NCBI GenBank assembly: GCA_001795335.1
Contig: MGOK01000155.1
Span: 14,193 to 21,402, forward strand
Length of the DNA: 7,210 bases
Direction: 5' to 3'
Origin: Chloroflexi bacterium RBG_19FT_COMBO_55_16
Lineage (GTDB): Bacteria; Chloroflexota; Anaerolineae; Anaerolineales; UBA4823
Below are positions 1 through 7,077 of this stretch, piece after piece (the stretch's first letter is position 1; the number at the start of each line of letters is the position of its first letter). The translations under genes and the position numbers were made by a program. The notes below the pieces were generated by a model. That model did not search any database. It was not told the DNA's origin and saw only the letters and a list, made by a program, of their open reading frames with translations.

Positions 1-1940
1 TAGACCCGGTGATCGGGCGCGACTCCGAGATCTTGCGCGTGATCCAGATCCTCTCCCGGCGCACAAAGAACAACCCGGTGCTGATTGGGGAAGCCGGGGT
101 GGGCAAGACGGCCATCGTCGAGGGCCTGGCTCAGAAGATCGCCACCAACGATGTCCCAGAGATCCTGAGCGGAAAGCGTGTGGTTGCCCTGGATCTGGGA
201 GCGATGATCGCCGGATCGCGCTTTCGCGGCGAATTCGAAGAACGCCTGAAAGCCGCCATCGAAGAGATCCAGCGTGCTGAAGGCGAGGTGATTTTATTCA
301 TCGATGAGCTGCACACCGTGGTCGGGGCCGGCGCAGCCCAGGGAGCGATGGACGCTTCCAACATGCTCAAGCCAGCCCTAGCGCGCGGTGAATTGCACGC
401 CATCGGCGCGACCACCCTGGACGAATACCACAAACATATCGAGAAAGACGCTGCCCTGGAACGCCGTTTCGCGCCAGTCTATGTTGAAGAACCCAACATC
501 GAAGACACGATCAAGATGCTCCAGGGGTTGAGAGATCGCTACGAGGCCCACCATAAAGTACGTTTCTCTGACGAAGCCCTGGTAGCCGCGGCGCGCCTGT
601 CGGCGCGCTATGTCACCGATCGCCACTTGCCGGACAAAGCCATCGACCTGATGGACGAATCGGCAGCCAAACTGCGTGTGGCGCTTTACTCCCTGCCACC
701 TGATCTTAAAGACATGAAGAGCGAGCTGGACCGTCTTTCAGCGGAGGAAGAGCAGGCTGGCCTGGAACGCGATTACGAGCGCGCCGCCCAAAAGAAGGCC
801 GAACGCCTACGCCTGGAAACTGATTTCAATGAACGGCGTGATAGGTGGGAAAGCGAACACGAATTAGACGAGGTCGTGGACTACAACGATATTGCCGAAG
901 TCATCGCCCAATGGACTGGCATCCCTGTCAGCCAGATGATGGAAACCGAATCCGAGAAATTGCTGCAGATGGAAGCACGCGTGCATGAACACATCATCGG
1001 GCAAGATGAAGCCATCCACGCTATCTCCGATGCCATCCGTCGAGCTCGCTCTGGTCTGAAGGACCCCCGCCGTCCGATCGGTTCGTTCATCTTCATCGGA
1101 CCTTCCGGTGTTGGCAAGACCGAGCTGGCCAAAGCGCTCGCGGGATTCATGTTCGATGATCCAGAAGCTCTGGTGCGCATCGACATGAGCGAATATCGCG
1201 AACAGCATACCGTTTCGCGCCTGTTCGGTGCTCCGCCCGGCTACGTGGGCTATGAAGAAGGCGGCCAGCTTACCGAAGCAGTCCGCCGCCGGCCTTACCG
1301 GGTGATCCTTTTCGACGAGATCGAGAAAGCGCACCCTGAAGTGTGGAATGCCCTGTTACAGATCCTGGACGATGGTCGCCTGACCGATGGGCAGGGTCGC
1401 GTCGTGGACTTCCGCAACACCGTTCTGATTATGACCAGCAACCTGGGGACTGAGTTCGTACGCAAGTCAGGTACCCTGGGCTTCTTGCAGCGCTCAGACG
1501 ACGAGGAAGAACGGCAATCACATGAAAAGATCGAAAAGGCGCTGAAAAGCACCTTCCGCCCCGAGTTTCTCAACCGCATTGACGAGATCATCACCTTCTC
1601 TGCCCTTTCCCTGGACGAGATGCGCCTGATCGTTGACTTGCAAATGAAGGAAGTCCAAGAGCGCTTGAGTGAACGAAATCTGAGTGTGGAGCTGACCCCT
1701 GCAGCTCGCGATTGGCTTGCTAATGAAGGCTATGATCCGACCTTCGGTGCCCGTCCCTTGCGGCGCGCCCTGCAGAAACATGTTGAAAGCCCGCTCTCGG
1801 TCAGCCTGCTCGGTGGCGAATTCTCCGCTGGCGATACAGTCCTTGTCGATGTGGATCCAGAGGGTAAAGGCCTGATCTTCAGCCCGCTTGGTGCTTCTGT
1901 ACCAGCAGAAACCGTCCAACCCGTAGCAACTGACGCATAA
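1..1940 (+). CDS. clpC: ATP-dependent Clp protease ATP-binding subunit ClpC (5' partial)
   Basis: Hsp100 AAA+ unfoldase that threads substrates into the ClpP peptidase in the cytoplasm. The frame is open from base 3 (Asp-Pro-Val-Ile-Gly-Arg-Asp), so the gene enters from the left edge. The GTG at 9 is the internal Val of this conserved motif, not a start. About 645 residues are visible, and the N-terminal Clp domain (roughly 170-200 residues) is missing. Counting that Val as residue 1: D1 Walker A GEAGVGKT 27-34, pore loop around F72, Walker B D99/E100, arginine pair R152/R153; D2 Walker A GPSGVGKT 364-371, pore loop GYVG 411-414, Walker B D436/E437, sensor-2 R582. The middle domain is short with a UVR-like coiled coil (about 233-280), which points to ClpC; ClpB has a much longer M domain. 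An LGF tripeptide (490-492) sits where ClpP-partner Clp proteins carry their ClpP-binding loop. The stop is TAA at 1938, followed by an intrinsic terminator. Confidence 0.93.
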   Translation, partial: DPVIGRDSEILRVIQILSRRTKNNPVLIGEAGVGKTAIVEGLAQKIATNDVPEILSGKRVVALDLGAMIAGSRFRGEFEERLKAAIEEIQRAEGEVILFIDELHTVVGAGAAQGAMDASNMLKPALARGELHAIGATTLDEYHKHIEKDAALERRFAPVYVEEPNIEDTIKMLQGLRDRYEAHHKVRFSDEALVAAARLSARYVTDRHLPDKAIDLMDESAAKLRVALYSLPPDLKDMKSELDRLSAEEEQAGLERDYERAAQKKAERLRLETDFNERRDRWESEHELDEVVDYNDIAEVIAQWTGIPVSQMMETESEKLLQMEARVHEHIIGQDEAIHAISDAIRRARSGLKDPRRPIGSFIFIGPSGVGKTELAKALAGFMFDDPEALVRIDMSEYREQHTVSRLFGAPPGYVGYEEGGQLTEAVRRRPYRVILFDEIEKAHPEVWNALLQILDDGRLTDGQGRVVDFRNTVLIMTSNLGTEFVRKSGTLGFLQRSDDEEERQSHEKIEKALKSTFRPEFLNRIDEIITFSALSLDEMRLIVDLQMKEVQERLSERNLSVELTPAARDWLANEGYDPTFGARPLRRALQKHVESPLSVSLLGGEFSAGDTVLVDVDPEGKGLIFSPLGASVPAETVQPVATDA

Positions 1941-1971
1941 TCTGACCTTAGATCCCTGACTGCCTCCACCC

Positions 1972-2009
1972 CCCCGCTTTTTCCATTTCGGAAAAAGCGG
2001 GGTTTTTTT
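1972..2009 (+). terminator. Rho-independent terminator of clpC
   Basis: A perfect 13-bp inverted repeat (left arm 1972-1984, right arm 1990-2002) encloses a 5-nt loop and is followed at once by seven T (2003-2009). It begins 31 nt after the clpC stop codon and lies before the next promoter, so it should separate clpC from the crotonase gene. Confidence 0.93.
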
Positions 2010-2031
2010 ATAGTTTTCTCTGTCCCTTTTC

Positions 2032-2060
2032 TTTCCACCAATCTGATTTCATGCTAAACT
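2032..2060 (+). promoter_or_regulatory. Putative sigma70-type promoter of the crotonase gene
   Basis: TTTCCA (2032-2037) and TAAACT (2055-2060) are separated by 17 nt. Each matches the -35/-10 consensus at four of six positions, and a TG one base before the -10 gives an extended -10 element. An alternative -10, TATAAA at 2064-2069, has no good -35 at normal spacing. A promoter is expected here because a strong terminator lies just upstream. The exact boxes are inferred. Confidence 0.4.
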
Positions 2061-2086
2061 CGCTATAAATCTATTGTGGAGGCCAA

Positions 2087-2890
2087 ATGTCCATTTCAGA
2101 ATTTGTGCGGATTGATTTGAAAGAGAACGTGCTTTCCATAACTCTGGATCACCCAAAAGCCAACGCCTTTAACGATGAGATGATCGCTAATTTGCAGGCA
2201 GCCTTAAAGCAGGCGGCACGGGATGTTCAGGTGCGCTGTATCATGCTCACCGGCACTGGTAAATTCTTTAGCACGGGGAGAGATCTGAACGACGTTCGCC
2301 TTGGAGCCGACGAATCCTTCCGTGAACACCTGCTGCGCACGTTTAACCCCCTCATCCTGCAAATCCGTAACCTGGAAAAACCTGTAATCGCCGTGATCAA
2401 TGGCACAGTTGCTGGTGCGGCTTTGGGATTAGCCCTGGCGTGTGATTTGCGCATTGCTTCCGAAGAAGCTCGATTCGTCGTCGGTTTCCTTGGGATCGGT
2501 TTAAGTCTTGACTCAGGGGTTTCCCGGCTCTTACCAGCTCTGATCGGCCTGGGCCGGGCGAGCGAGTATGCCTTCACCAATGCCCCGATCAGCGCTCAAC
2601 AAGCCCTGGCCTGGGGCCTGGTCAACCGCCTGGCACCGCCCGAGGAACTTTCTGCTCAGGCAACCGCTTTAGCGACCGAATTAGCACGCGGCCCGATGCA
2701 CGCCATAGGGCTTGCCAAGCGCGACTTTAACAAGGCTATGCTGGCTAACTTGGAGCAGGTGCTGGATTATGAAGCCCACATTCAAGAAATCGCCGGGCGC
2801 GAGGTGGAATTCAAAGTAGGGATCGAGGCTTTCCTGGAGAAACGTCCGCCACGCTTTGATCAGCTGCAGATAGCAAGGGACGTTGGCTAA
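2087..2890 (+). CDS. Enoyl-CoA hydratase/isomerase (crotonase) family protein, PaaG-like
   Basis: Single-domain crotonase of 267 residues, the usual family length; these enzymes act on acyl-CoA thioesters in the cytoplasm. The first oxyanion-hole segment is FSTGRDL (61-67). The second is NGTVAGAALGLALACD (105-120), followed by the family's typical LRIASEEARF stretch. Aligned by eye to the classical hydratase, the two catalytic Glu positions are occupied by Gly114 and Phe134. Asp142, in the LDSG motif, sits where PaaG-type isomerases (1,2-epoxyphenylacetyl-CoA isomerase) place their acidic residue. An isomerase is therefore more likely than a plain hydratase, but the substrate cannot be read from sequence. 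The ATG at 2087 is preceded by GGAGG (2078-2082) with a short 4-nt spacer. The gene stands alone behind its own promoter. Its stop overlaps the stop of the convergent rhomboid gene by 4 nt. No paa or beta-oxidation partners are in the window. Confidence 0.85.
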   Translation: MSISEFVRIDLKENVLSITLDHPKANAFNDEMIANLQAALKQAARDVQVRCIMLTGTGKFFSTGRDLNDVRLGADESFREHLLRTFNPLILQIRNLEKPVIAVINGTVAGAALGLALACDLRIASEEARFVVGFLGIGLSLDSGVSRLLPALIGLGRASEYAFTNAPISAQQALAWGLVNRLAPPEELSAQATALATELARGPMHAIGLAKRDFNKAMLANLEQVLDYEAHIQEIAGREVEFKVGIEAFLEKRPPRFDQLQIARDVG

Positions 2891-3696
2891 TTTCCCCTCA
2901 AATAGATAATTCCGACCGCCAGAAGTGCGAAGAGCAGCACGTCTGCCAGCCCAGCCAGCACTACTTCTCTGGTTTCGCGCGTGTCGACCAGGCTCAAAGT
3001 TGGATAAATGCCATCCAGGCTCAGAACCGGCCCGCCGAACCAGGTAAAAAGCGTGCCTCCGATTAGCCCACCCAGGTGTCCCCAGTTGTCGATACCAGGC
3101 GAAAGGCCAATCAGCAGGTTGATGATGGCAATCATGACGATGTTGTTCAACGCACGCCGGGCAGAACCACCTAACAGACGCTGGTTGCGATATAGGAAGA
3201 CACCTTCTGCTCCCAGCAATCCAAATATCGCCGTGGATGAACCAAGCGAAGGGGCGGTAGAAAACATAAACGAGGCGACATTACCGGCAAATCCACTTAA
3301 GAAATATAAAACCAGGAACCGTGTGTGTCCGAAATGGCGTTCCAGTCCGGGGCCGAACACATTCAACGCATACATATTGAAAGCGATGTGGAGGAAAGAG
3401 CCGTGCAAGAACATCGGTGTGATTAATCGCCAGAATTCCCCCTTTGCGATCGACTCATTGACTTTCATCCCCAGCGCTGCAACCAGATCGAACCCATATA
3501 GTGCACTGCTCCCCTGCTGCAAAAGGAAGGTCAATATAGTAACAACCAGCAGGGTATAGGTTACGATCGGACGCGTCTTGGGGAGGCTCACCAATACCGT
3601 TCCTGGTGAGGGGGGAGCGGGAGGGATAACCTCTCGGTCAAATTCGGGGTAAGCACCGGTTCGGTCGTATTCAGGGGGTTGAGGAGTTTGCGTCAC
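2887..3696 (-). CDS. Rhomboid-family intramembrane serine protease
   Basis: Membrane protein of 269 residues that should cleave transmembrane substrates within the bilayer. A proline-rich, charged cytoplasmic N-terminus of about 42 residues precedes the membrane core. Predicted helices: about 44-59, 101-119, 125-145, 153-169, 183-201, 204-225, and an extra C-terminal one at 244-266, giving a 6+1 layout. The catalytic dyad is visible: Ser154 in GSSTAIFG and His207 in NWGHLGG. The helix-2 motif HIAFNM supplies the supporting His103 and Asn107, and the loop-1 motif FWRLITPMFLHGS is typical of the family. The likely start is GTG at 3696, since an AAAGGT ribosome site lies 6 nt upstream and the GTGA overlaps the gmk stop by 4 nt, suggesting translational coupling. 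No signal peptide is seen or expected. The substrate is unknown. There is no terminator before the convergent crotonase gene. Confidence 0.92.
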   Translation of the reverse strand: MTQTPQPPEYDRTGAYPEFDREVIPPAPPSPGTVLVSLPKTRPIVTYTLLVVTILTFLLQQGSSALYGFDLVAALGMKVNESIAKGEFWRLITPMFLHGSFLHIAFNMYALNVFGPGLERHFGHTRFLVLYFLSGFAGNVASFMFSTAPSLGSSTAIFGLLGAEGVFLYRNQRLLGGSARRALNNIVMIAIINLLIGLSPGIDNWGHLGGLIGGTLFTWFGGPVLSLDGIYPTLSLVDTRETREVVLAGLADVLLFALLAVGIIYLRGN

Positions 3697-4319
3697 AAGG
3701 TTACCTTTCTTTGCTTTACGCGGTGATGTTCCGCCTGGATGATCGCCAGGATCGTTTGGACGGCTTCATCTAGGTGACATTCCCGGTTGACAACGACATA
3801 ATCGAATTCCTCTACGCGTTTAAATTCCTGGCGGGCTGTAGCAATCCGCAGCTCGACACCCTCGGAGGTTTCAGTCTTGCGCTGTTCAAGTCGCCGAACC
3901 ATTTCATCTTCATCTTGTATAGTCAAGAAGATCGAAAGGGCGTCAGGGCAGATATCCCGGATCGTAGCTGCCCCCTGAACGTCGATGCGCATGACTACAT
4001 CCTTCCTGCTTGCCAAAGCCTGGCGCACCTGCTCCTTCGGGATACCCTTATATTCGTCATAGACGATGGCGTACTCTAACAGCTCATCTTTTTCGATCAT
4101 CCCTGCAAACTCGTCAGGGGAGAGAAAGAAATAATCGACGCCGTGCAGCTCCTCCGGTCGAGCTGGGCGGGTTGTGGCGGTGATCACGAAGTGGAACGGC
4201 AGGTTCATTTCCTTCATGCGCTGAATGACGCTGTCTTTCCCGGCACCGGAAGGCCCGGAGATCACGATCAATAGAGGCTCATATCGGGGGGGAGCAAATG
4301 AATCCATCTCGCTAGACAT
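3693..4319 (-). CDS. gmk: Guanylate kinase
   Basis: Cytoplasmic kinase that phosphorylates GMP/dGMP to GDP/dGDP with ATP; 208 residues, the normal length. The P-loop is GPSGAGKDS (22-30), with Asp29 where most members have Ser or Gly. TTRPARPEELHGVDYFF (49-65) is the GMP-binding signature, with R51, R54, E57 and Y63 in place. The lid follows at about residues 140-160. The segment VYDEYKGIP (86-94) replaces the usual VHGNYYGTP, and RIDVQGAA (111-118) carries Arg where many enzymes have Glu; I recall similar variants in Chloroflexi kinases. I chose the ATG at 4319 because GAGGT lies 8 nt upstream. A GTG at 4334 in frame would add five residues but overlaps that ribosome site and has none of its own. 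The stop overlaps the rhomboid start, so the two genes are probably co-transcribed. Confidence 0.9.
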   Translation of the reverse strand: MSSEMDSFAPPRYEPLLIVISGPSGAGKDSVIQRMKEMNLPFHFVITATTRPARPEELHGVDYFFLSPDEFAGMIEKDELLEYAIVYDEYKGIPKEQVRQALASRKDVVMRIDVQGAATIRDICPDALSIFLTIQDEDEMVRRLEQRKTETSEGVELRIATARQEFKRVEEFDYVVVNRECHLDEAVQTILAIIQAEHHRVKQRKVTL

Positions 4320-4347
4320 CGCCACTGACCTCACTTGAGGGTATAAT
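4319..4347 (+). promoter_or_regulatory. Putative promoter of the zinc-ribbon gene
   Basis: A perfect TATAAT -10 box is at 4342-4347. The best -35 match is TCGCCA at 4319-4324 (four of six positions, 17-nt spacer), which overlaps the first base of gmk. Transcription would begin near 4354, leaving a leader of about 30 nt. The gmk promoter must lie in the same short region reading the other way, but I see no convincing -35/-10 pair on that strand. Confidence 0.55.
4328..4332 (-). promoter_or_regulatory. Ribosome binding site deciding the gmk start
   Basis: GAGGT on the minus strand lies 8 nt before the ATG at 4319. It overlaps the alternative in-frame GTG at 4334, which argues against that upstream start. 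Confidence 0.6.
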
Positions 4348-4369
4348 CTGATGCGCTAAAAATCTGGAT

Positions 4370-4374
4370 GGGAG
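4370..4374 (+). promoter_or_regulatory. Ribosome binding site deciding the zinc-ribbon gene start
   Basis: GGGAG lies 8 nt before the ATG at 4383. The in-frame ATG at 4368 overlaps this site and has no ribosome site of its own, so the protein should begin MPNYEYRC, the standard FmdB opening. Confidence 0.65.
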
Positions 4375-4382
4375 TTGTTATT

Positions 4383-4775
4383 ATGCCAAACTACGAATAT
4401 CGGTGTTTAAATTGTAAACGCCGCTTTGAAGTATACCTTTCTTACAGCGAATATGGCAAGCAGAGTTTAAGATGTCCCCATTGTAACAGCGAACATGTAC
4501 AACGGCGGATTGGCCGTATCAGGTTTGCTCGTTCTGAGGAAAGTCGCCTGGAAAGCCTATCTGATCCTTCCAGCCTGGCAGGCCTGGAAGATGATCCCAA
4601 AGCCATGGCACGCATGATGCGTCAGATGAGTTCCGAAACGGGCGAAGACCTCGGCCCTGAATTCGATGAGGTTATGGATCGCCTGGAATCTGGTCAGAGC
4701 CCTGATGAGATTGAAGAAGCGTTACCAGATATGGGAGCGGCTGGCGCTGGAATGGGGGGAGAGGATTTCGAATAG
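4383..4775 (+). CDS. FmdB-type zinc-ribbon protein with acidic C-terminal extension
   Basis: Small protein of 130 residues. The N-terminal 40 residues form the FmdB/CxxC_CxxC_SSSS putative regulatory domain: MPNYEYRC opening and a zinc ribbon with Cys8, Cys11, Cys31 and Cys34 (CLNC and CPHC knuckles). The family is named after a regulator of formamidase/amidase genes, but no function is established for most members. Residues about 60-118 form a strongly acidic, probably helical segment rich in Asp, Glu and Met (DDPKAMARMMRQMS, then GPEFDEVMDRLESG and DEIEEALPD), followed by a Gly-rich tail. Many FmdB proteins have only a short tail, so this segment is the distinctive part; I recall similar tails in Chloroflexi homologues. 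The gene is monocistronic as seen: divergent from gmk and convergent with tmk. A role in binding nucleic acid or a protein partner is possible but not shown. Confidence 0.85.
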   Translation: MPNYEYRCLNCKRRFEVYLSYSEYGKQSLRCPHCNSEHVQRRIGRIRFARSEESRLESLSDPSSLAGLEDDPKAMARMMRQMSSETGEDLGPEFDEVMDRLESGQSPDEIEEALPDMGAAGAGMGGEDFE

Positions 4776-4801
4776 TGAAGGGTAGAACCTGAAGTATGAA
4801 G

Positions 4802-4824
4802 GGGAAATTCAACTTCCCGTTTTA
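4802..4824 (+). terminator. Weak possible terminator after the zinc-ribbon gene
   Basis: A 5-bp stem (GGGAA 4802-4806, TTCCC 4814-4818) with a 7-nt loop is followed by GTTTTA. It lies 26 nt after the zinc-ribbon stop and overlaps the last codons of the convergent tmk. The stem is short and the T run is broken, so this is a weak candidate. On the minus strand no T run follows the hairpin. Confidence 0.25.
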
Positions 4825-5441
4825 CTTATTACTCTCAATCTTTCCATAACAACTTGCCGCACATCTGCCTGTACACGCTCGGGGGGTTGTCCGGCGTCGA
4901 TCACTACCCAACGTTCAGGCTCGGCCTGGGCCAGTTGGTGATATCCCTGGCGTACACGCTGGTGAAATTCCAAATTGTACGCGTCGAGCCGATTCCATTC
5001 ACCGCCGCGGGCGCGACGTCGTAATCCGATCTCCACATCGATGTCTAATAAGATGGTTAGGTCCGGCTTCAGGCCACCGGTAGCGAAGGAGATTAGATTC
5101 CGGATTTGTGTCAGGTCGTTGCCGTGACCAAAGCCCTGGTAAGCAAGGGTGGAGTCAGCGTAGCGATCGCATAACACAACATCACCTTTCTCAAGATGAG
5201 CGCAGATCACCTGTTCAACTAACTGAGCACGCGCTGCCAGGAAGAGTAGGGTTTCGGTGCGCGGGTGCATACCGGTATTTTCCAGGTTGGAGAGAATGAC
5301 GCGTACCTGGTCTCCGATTGCGGTGCCTCCTGGCTCGCGCGTGACCAGGACAGAATAACCTGCCTGGTTTAGAAATTCGGCAAGCGCTACAACCTGGGAG
5401 GATTTCCCGCTACCATCAGGACCCTCAAATGTGATGAACAT
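4809..5441 (-). CDS. tmk: Thymidylate kinase (dTMP kinase)
   Basis: Cytoplasmic enzyme converting dTMP to dTDP with ATP, needed for DNA synthesis; 210 residues, normal length. The P-loop is GPDGSGKSS (7-15). TREPGGT (34-40) and CDRYADSTLAYQG (91-103) are the dTMP-binding and DRY/H-type signatures. The lid LRRRARGGEWNRLD (140-153) is rich in arginine. A P-loop without Arg plus an arginine-bearing lid is the bacterial (E. coli-like, type II) arrangement. The ATG at 5441 begins the conserved MFITFEGPDGSGKSS opening. The only Shine-Dalgarno-like sequence, AAGGA, lies 12 nt upstream, which is weak. The gene starts 28 nt after the R3H ATPase stop and is probably the distal gene of that unit. In many bacteria tmk is followed by holB; here it converges on the zinc-ribbon gene instead. 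Confidence 0.94.
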   Translation of the reverse strand: MFITFEGPDGSGKSSQVVALAEFLNQAGYSVLVTREPGGTAIGDQVRVILSNLENTGMHPRTETLLFLAARAQLVEQVICAHLEKGDVVLCDRYADSTLAYQGFGHGNDLTQIRNLISFATGGLKPDLTILLDIDVEIGLRRRARGGEWNRLDAYNLEFHQRVRQGYHQLAQAEPERWVVIDAGQPPERVQADVRQVVMERLRVISKTGS

Positions 5442-5469
5442 GGATCAGGATGTTCCTTAATAAAGAGGG

Positions 5470-7074
5470 CTATTCCCGGAAGATGCGCACTCGGCGATAG
5501 GGCTCTTTCCCGTACGAGTGGGAAGTCAAGTCTGCCTGGCGGGCCATTTCGTGCTGCAGGCGCCGGATATAAGCCGAGGCAGGTGGCAATTCGACCCAAC
5601 GCTCGCCGTTTAATACCGCACTGATGGCGCCCTCCGTCTCCTGCAAAGCGCGCTCCACGATTTGTTCTTCACCGGTCTCACGAGTGAGATTGAACACATC
5701 ACCGAGGAACTGCTGCATTTGGTTGACCGTGTTCGAACGTAACACGTAAATTGGCGTACCGCGGCGTTCAGCATCCACAATGGGACGTTGGCGGTTTCGA
5801 TAATAAGAACGCAGGGTAACGACGATGTTGGCCTCACCGAAATCATTCACCACTAGGATCGGTACTCCTAGGCGTTTTGCCGCTTGCAGCAAGCGGTTAC
5901 GGGCAACGCCATAAGCATATATACGCATCGTTTGCAGGGGAGTCTCCTGGCTCTTCGCTGATTCGTTAGAGAGAACCCCCGTTTCATCTGCCTGAGGACG
6001 TTGGCGTTTCGGACCTCCATTACCTTGACGGCGATAGCCTTGGGTGTAGGAAGATGCATGCGCCGCTGCAACCTGAGGAGCCTTCTCAATATGAATTTCA
6101 CCCTCCAGGCTGCGTGAGCGGATTTCGGGAGGCAGAGGGAAACCGCGCAATAGCGCATCTACTGCTTCGGCGACGTCCAAATGAACTGCTAATCGGTCGC
6201 GGGTCTGGATTTCGACTAACACATCGAATGTTGGGGGCGAACGCCGTTCGAGGACGGTCTTTTGCGTCCCGCGCCGCCGGGCTTCTTCATCGGAAAGCGT
6301 GACTGATTCAATCCCCCCGACCAGATCGGAGAGCGTTGGATTGAGCAGCAAGTTCTCCAGGGTGTTCCCATGGGCAGTGCCAATCAATTGCACGCCGCGT
6401 TCGGCGATAGTGCGAGCCGCTTCGGCTTCCAATTCACGCCCGATCTCGTCAATTACGATCACCTCGGGATTGTGATTCTCGACGGCTTCGATCATTACTT
6501 CGTGTTGTAAGGAAGGTGTGGCTACCTGCATACGCCTGGCACGCCCGACAGCCGGGTGGGGAACATCGCCGTCTCCACCGATCTCATTGGACGTATCCAC
6601 GATCACCACCCGCTTGCTCTCTGCCAGGATGCGGGCGGCTTCACGTAATTGGGTGGTTTTGCCAATCCCAGGGCGACCCAGGAGCAACAGGTTTTTGCCG
6701 CTTTCGATCAAATCCTGAATGATGTCGGTGGTGCCATAAACCGCGCGTCCCACCCGGCAGGTTAAGCCCACAATGTGCCCGCGGCGGTTGCGGATAGCAG
6801 AAATCCGGTGTAGCGTGCGCTCCAGGCCAGCGCGGTTGTCGCTGTCGAACTCGCCTATCCGCTCAACAACATAGTCAATGTCAGCATGACTGGTTTCTCT
6901 CTCGCTCAGCGCAACCTCGCGATCGACGAAACGGGCGGTAGGAACCCGCCCCAGGTCTAGTATCTCCTCTAAAAGGTTGTCGCTGTCATTGGCATCTGTC
7001 ACAGCCTTTGCGATATGCGGGGGAAGGACACCGAGCAGAACATGCAAATCATCTGTTATCCGACGTTGTGACAT
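5470..7074 (-). CDS. SpoIIIAA/Ycf45-like P-loop ATPase with C-terminal R3H domain
   Basis: Protein of 534 residues. The N-terminal two thirds resembles SpoIIIAA and plastid Ycf45: a conserved lead-in GLTCRVGRAV (103-112), Walker A GRPGIGKTT (133-141), Walker B VIVIDEIG (205-212, D209/E210), and GTAHGN (232-237). About 320-375 is a polar, low-complexity linker rich in Gln, Arg, Ser and Gly. About 376-470 is a compact alpha/beta region I cannot name. The last 42 residues form an R3H domain (Arg504-x3-His508), which in other proteins binds single-stranded nucleic acid. No signal peptide or membrane segment is seen, so it is probably a cytoplasmic nucleic-acid-linked ATPase of unknown function. 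SpoIIIAA itself works in the sporulation SpoIIIA-Q secretion channel, but no other spoIIIA genes are seen here. The ATG at 7074 lies 3 nt after the upstream stop, implying coupling; its nearest ribosome-site-like sequence (GGAGAG) is 13 nt away. The gene is followed by tmk. Confidence 0.88.
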   Translation of the reverse strand: MSQRRITDDLHVLLGVLPPHIAKAVTDANDSDNLLEEILDLGRVPTARFVDREVALSERETSHADIDYVVERIGEFDSDNRAGLERTLHRISAIRNRRGHIVGLTCRVGRAVYGTTDIIQDLIESGKNLLLLGRPGIGKTTQLREAARILAESKRVVIVDTSNEIGGDGDVPHPAVGRARRMQVATPSLQHEVMIEAVENHNPEVIVIDEIGRELEAEAARTIAERGVQLIGTAHGNTLENLLLNPTLSDLVGGIESVTLSDEEARRRGTQKTVLERRSPPTFDVLVEIQTRDRLAVHLDVAEAVDALLRGFPLPPEIRSRSLEGEIHIEKAPQVAAAHASSYTQGYRRQGNGGPKRQRPQADETGVLSNESAKSQETPLQTMRIYAYGVARNRLLQAAKRLGVPILVVNDFGEANIVVTLRSYYRNRQRPIVDAERRGTPIYVLRSNTVNQMQQFLGDVFNLTRETGEEQIVERALQETEGAISAVLNGERWVELPPASAYIRRLQHEMARQADLTSHSYGKEPYRRVRIFRE

Positions 7075-7077
7075 GGT

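Noticed and set aside
9..11. GTG as the start of a complete Clp-type gene
   Set aside because: It is the Val of the conserved DPVIGRD motif, and the frame stays open to the left edge. The N-terminal domain is missing, so the gene is partial.
864..1334. Long minus-strand open frame of 156 codons inside clpC
   Set aside because: It lies wholly antisense to conserved ClpC motifs, has no recognisable domain, and its composition is what reversed coding sequence gives.
1518..1919. Minus-strand open frame of 133 codons inside clpC
   Set aside because: Antisense shadow of the conserved D2 domain with no family resemblance.
1..1940. ClpB disaggregase identity for the AAA+ gene
   Set aside because: The middle region between the two ATPase modules is short and UVR-like, and an LGF tripeptide is present in the second module. 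ClpB has a long M domain and lacks the ClpP loop.
3008..3559. Plus-strand open frame of 183 codons antisense to the rhomboid gene
   Set aside because: The minus strand here carries the catalytic Ser, His and helix motifs of a rhomboid. The plus frame is basic, Pro/Arg/Asn-rich and matches nothing known.
4332..4334. GTG at 4334 as the gmk start
   Set aside because: It overlaps the GAGGT ribosome site that fits the ATG at 4319 and has no upstream site of its own.
4368..4370. ATG at 4368 as the zinc-ribbon gene start
   Set aside because: It overlaps the GGGAG ribosome site for the ATG at 4383, and FmdB proteins begin with MPxYEYRC.
5470..7074. Sporulation gene spoIIIAA
   Set aside because: The protein is much longer than SpoIIIAA, carries an R3H tail, and has no spoIIIAB-AH neighbours; the flanking gene is tmk.
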